From positions 1 to 7,526 of the forward strand of contig DFEL01000125.1 in assembly GCA_002369055.1 (NCBI GenBank): a stretch of 7,526 nt of DNA, given 5' to 3'. This DNA is from Cyanobacteria bacterium UBA3803 (GTDB lineage Bacteria; Cyanobacteriota; Vampirovibrionia; Gastranaerophilales; Gastranaerophilaceae). The translations under genes and the position numbers were made by a program. This document shows positions 7,401 to 7,526 of the stretch, piece by piece (position 1 is the first letter of the stretch; each line of letters starts with the position of its first letter). The notes under the pieces were generated by a model. The model ran no database searches and was not told the DNA's origin. It saw nothing but the letters and a program-made list of their open reading frames with translations.

Positions 7401-7526
7401 CAAGTCAATTTGAGATGCAAAACCTTCATTGTAGTCTTCATCTTTGTATATCTCTTGTGCACCAAGCACGTCAAGTACTGAATCACTTAAAATTTCTTCT
7501 GTATGTGCTAAATCTGTTGAAATAAG
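4488..7526 (-). CDS. Large acidic transmembrane protein with TonB-like C-terminal domain (5' end outside window)
   Basis: The frame is open from the right edge to TAG at 4490-4488, giving 1012 residues with the start not in the window. A GTG at 7469 is in frame, but 19 further sense codons precede it without a stop, so it is not a believable start. Numbering below counts that GTG as 1. Residues 1-740 are extremely acidic (37 Asp/Glu in the first 100) with only about a dozen Lys/Arg. They are Asn/Gln-rich and probably disordered, with recurring motifs such as NLDEL, DLSEF and VLDEF. A basic patch, KPKKSKGQQK (747-756), precedes one membrane helix, LLGILLIVLIIAFGF (760-774), so the acidic part should be cytoplasmic. 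An E/Q/G/P-rich linker (776-880) leads to a C-terminal domain (about 882-993). In it, VEVEIKKDGSVGDVNTSVSS followed by a helix and a final beta strand resembles TonB C-terminal folds. TonB proteins normally have a very short cytoplasmic part, so this architecture is unusual. It is upstream in an apparent operon with a sigma-like factor and an ATPase. Function unknown; transducing force or signal across the envelope is inferred. Confidence 0.82.
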   Translation of the reverse strand, partial: LISTDLAHTEEILSDSVLDVLGAQEIYKDEDYNEGFASQIDLDELAAETAADFVEDFIDDSKEAEMPYNNDIIEGEFKELPDDAQVEEPGELEELPTDEELAGFAEKFEETSFDDEPEPLEMLNSDNSTFEGFEGLDVQNTDITQHAPLDTETLEMFSESDINTNDILTSNDNANNIQEDISNNENSIDLSEFLQQDNTDLTESSVNALSNIDNLDVLDEFSAPDLQDNVDNIEEVSTETNINDELSSNLEQYEDISVDEFDINSTEVPENTSDDTIAENDMVQDEALELQEIEKVGSLEDLENFELPVNMDLPALEFDENLDKLNENNLELEQDTQVEEISETEELPQTLDEISQNVTFDEQGNIEEISKSDEIQETLQESIENNIQNEEIQEENTINQSTLDDNDDTSGLEEFTVDMAAAYEQANPQAFSNINNSNYDSPQQEQVMPEYNEADFKLTDDLPKLDNLEPVNLDEQNPVLEENSQSENTLINDSVEMLEPAIQNNELAELPELDALYEVEDLQPDNINEFSSMQIDNFQEDTPTATEQEATTQAESQQEDYLNNSFTEMEVYRPESDSTADMTIESFEAPLQKEFNADDNSQTSEIEGFNLDELSAQQNDESSAYSDINLDDLDSDDDEFGDFNYTDTADNNYSNANNLDIDNINIDDIDIDNIDINNIDINNIDMSEFDVNNLSAIEDIPDATQQAPEVEFVQNDAPNGEYVPDFNQNDENTINSLYDENTNTQNPGEAINQSFDQNNVGPQQQKPKKSKGQQKTSPLLGILLIVLIIAFGFMKKDLILEKFNAQKGVNYEQDQNMPVEGETQEDIENAKLLNEEGNNPQEENQGQEQMPVGDIPGEAGGPQDAASMEKSLHQKGSMANDIPGVKQEQLPTSTPMPITTNTIKRLYWEIPQDLTYNDSIVYYLKTVGKTMKFAIQSDLLNITEMPYSNKMIVEVEIKKDGSVGDVNTSVSSGSKQIDTIVLQSVKAALKYVKAPTSEFKQDSYRFSLIINF
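5473..5562 (-). repeat. Six degenerate 15-base tandem units coding a pentapeptide repeat
   Basis: Six consecutive units of exactly 15 bases lie in register: on the plus strand tcGATATTATTAATA, tcAATATTATTTATA, tcAATGTTATCTATA, tcTATGTCATCAATA, ttTATATTGTCAATG and tcGAGATTATTTGCA. On the coding strand they give a five-residue period of the type NIDIN/DIDID (about residues 637-666 of the acidic protein), followed by the related MSEFDVNNL. Ile/Leu recurs at fixed positions between Asp/Asn. Codon-third-base differences between units point to an old rather than recent expansion. Confidence 0.85.

Noticed and set aside
7033..7413. Plus-strand Ser-rich open frame, plus similar ones at 6581-6996 and 4724-5119
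   Set aside because: Ser/Leu/Phe-rich translations are the expected shadow of GAA/GAT-rich acidic coding on the opposite strand. The minus-strand frame is continuous through all of them.
1..7526. CRISPR array, tRNA, insertion-sequence ends or phage genes
   Set aside because: No spaced identical repeats, cloverleaf, inverted terminal repeats or transposase/integrase motifs were seen. The only short repeats are in-frame coding ones.

Overview
The window is AT-rich (about 30% GC by eye). It is bacterial, with long tightly spaced genes and standard code use. The large minus-strand block encodes a TonB-like transmembrane protein, a small sigma-70-like factor and a zinc-ribbon/P-loop ATPase/TPR protein. 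A periplasmic TonB-type domain implies a two-membrane envelope. Base composition, Asn/Lys/Ile-rich proteins and this mix of domains would fit a gut Gastranaerophilales/Vampirovibrionia-like bacterium, but that placement is a guess from style, not from a marker gene.

Layout. Positions 1-98 hold the last 31 codons of a plus-strand gene. A hairpin terminator at 126-156 has T runs on both sides and separates it from the convergent minus-strand block. That block reads right to left: a very acidic membrane protein with a TonB-like C-terminus (4488 to beyond the right edge, start not in the window), a 191-residue sigma-like protein (3860-4435), and a 1223-residue zinc-ribbon/coiled-coil/STAND-type ATPase/TPR protein (176-3847). 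Gaps are 52 and 12 bases, so the three are probably co-transcribed. A possible extended -10 promoter lies in the 52-base gap. No tRNA, rRNA, CRISPR array, insertion sequence or origin is visible, and no stretch over 300 bases lacks a gene.

How the genes may work together (inference). The membrane protein has about 750 acidic cytoplasmic residues, one membrane span, a periplasmic linker and a TonB-like end, so it could carry information or force across the envelope. The sigma-like factor could be the transcriptional output. The ATPase, whose basic linker is opposite in charge to the acidic domain, could be a switch or scaffold between them. I know of no described system with this exact set, and it is the most interesting content of the window.
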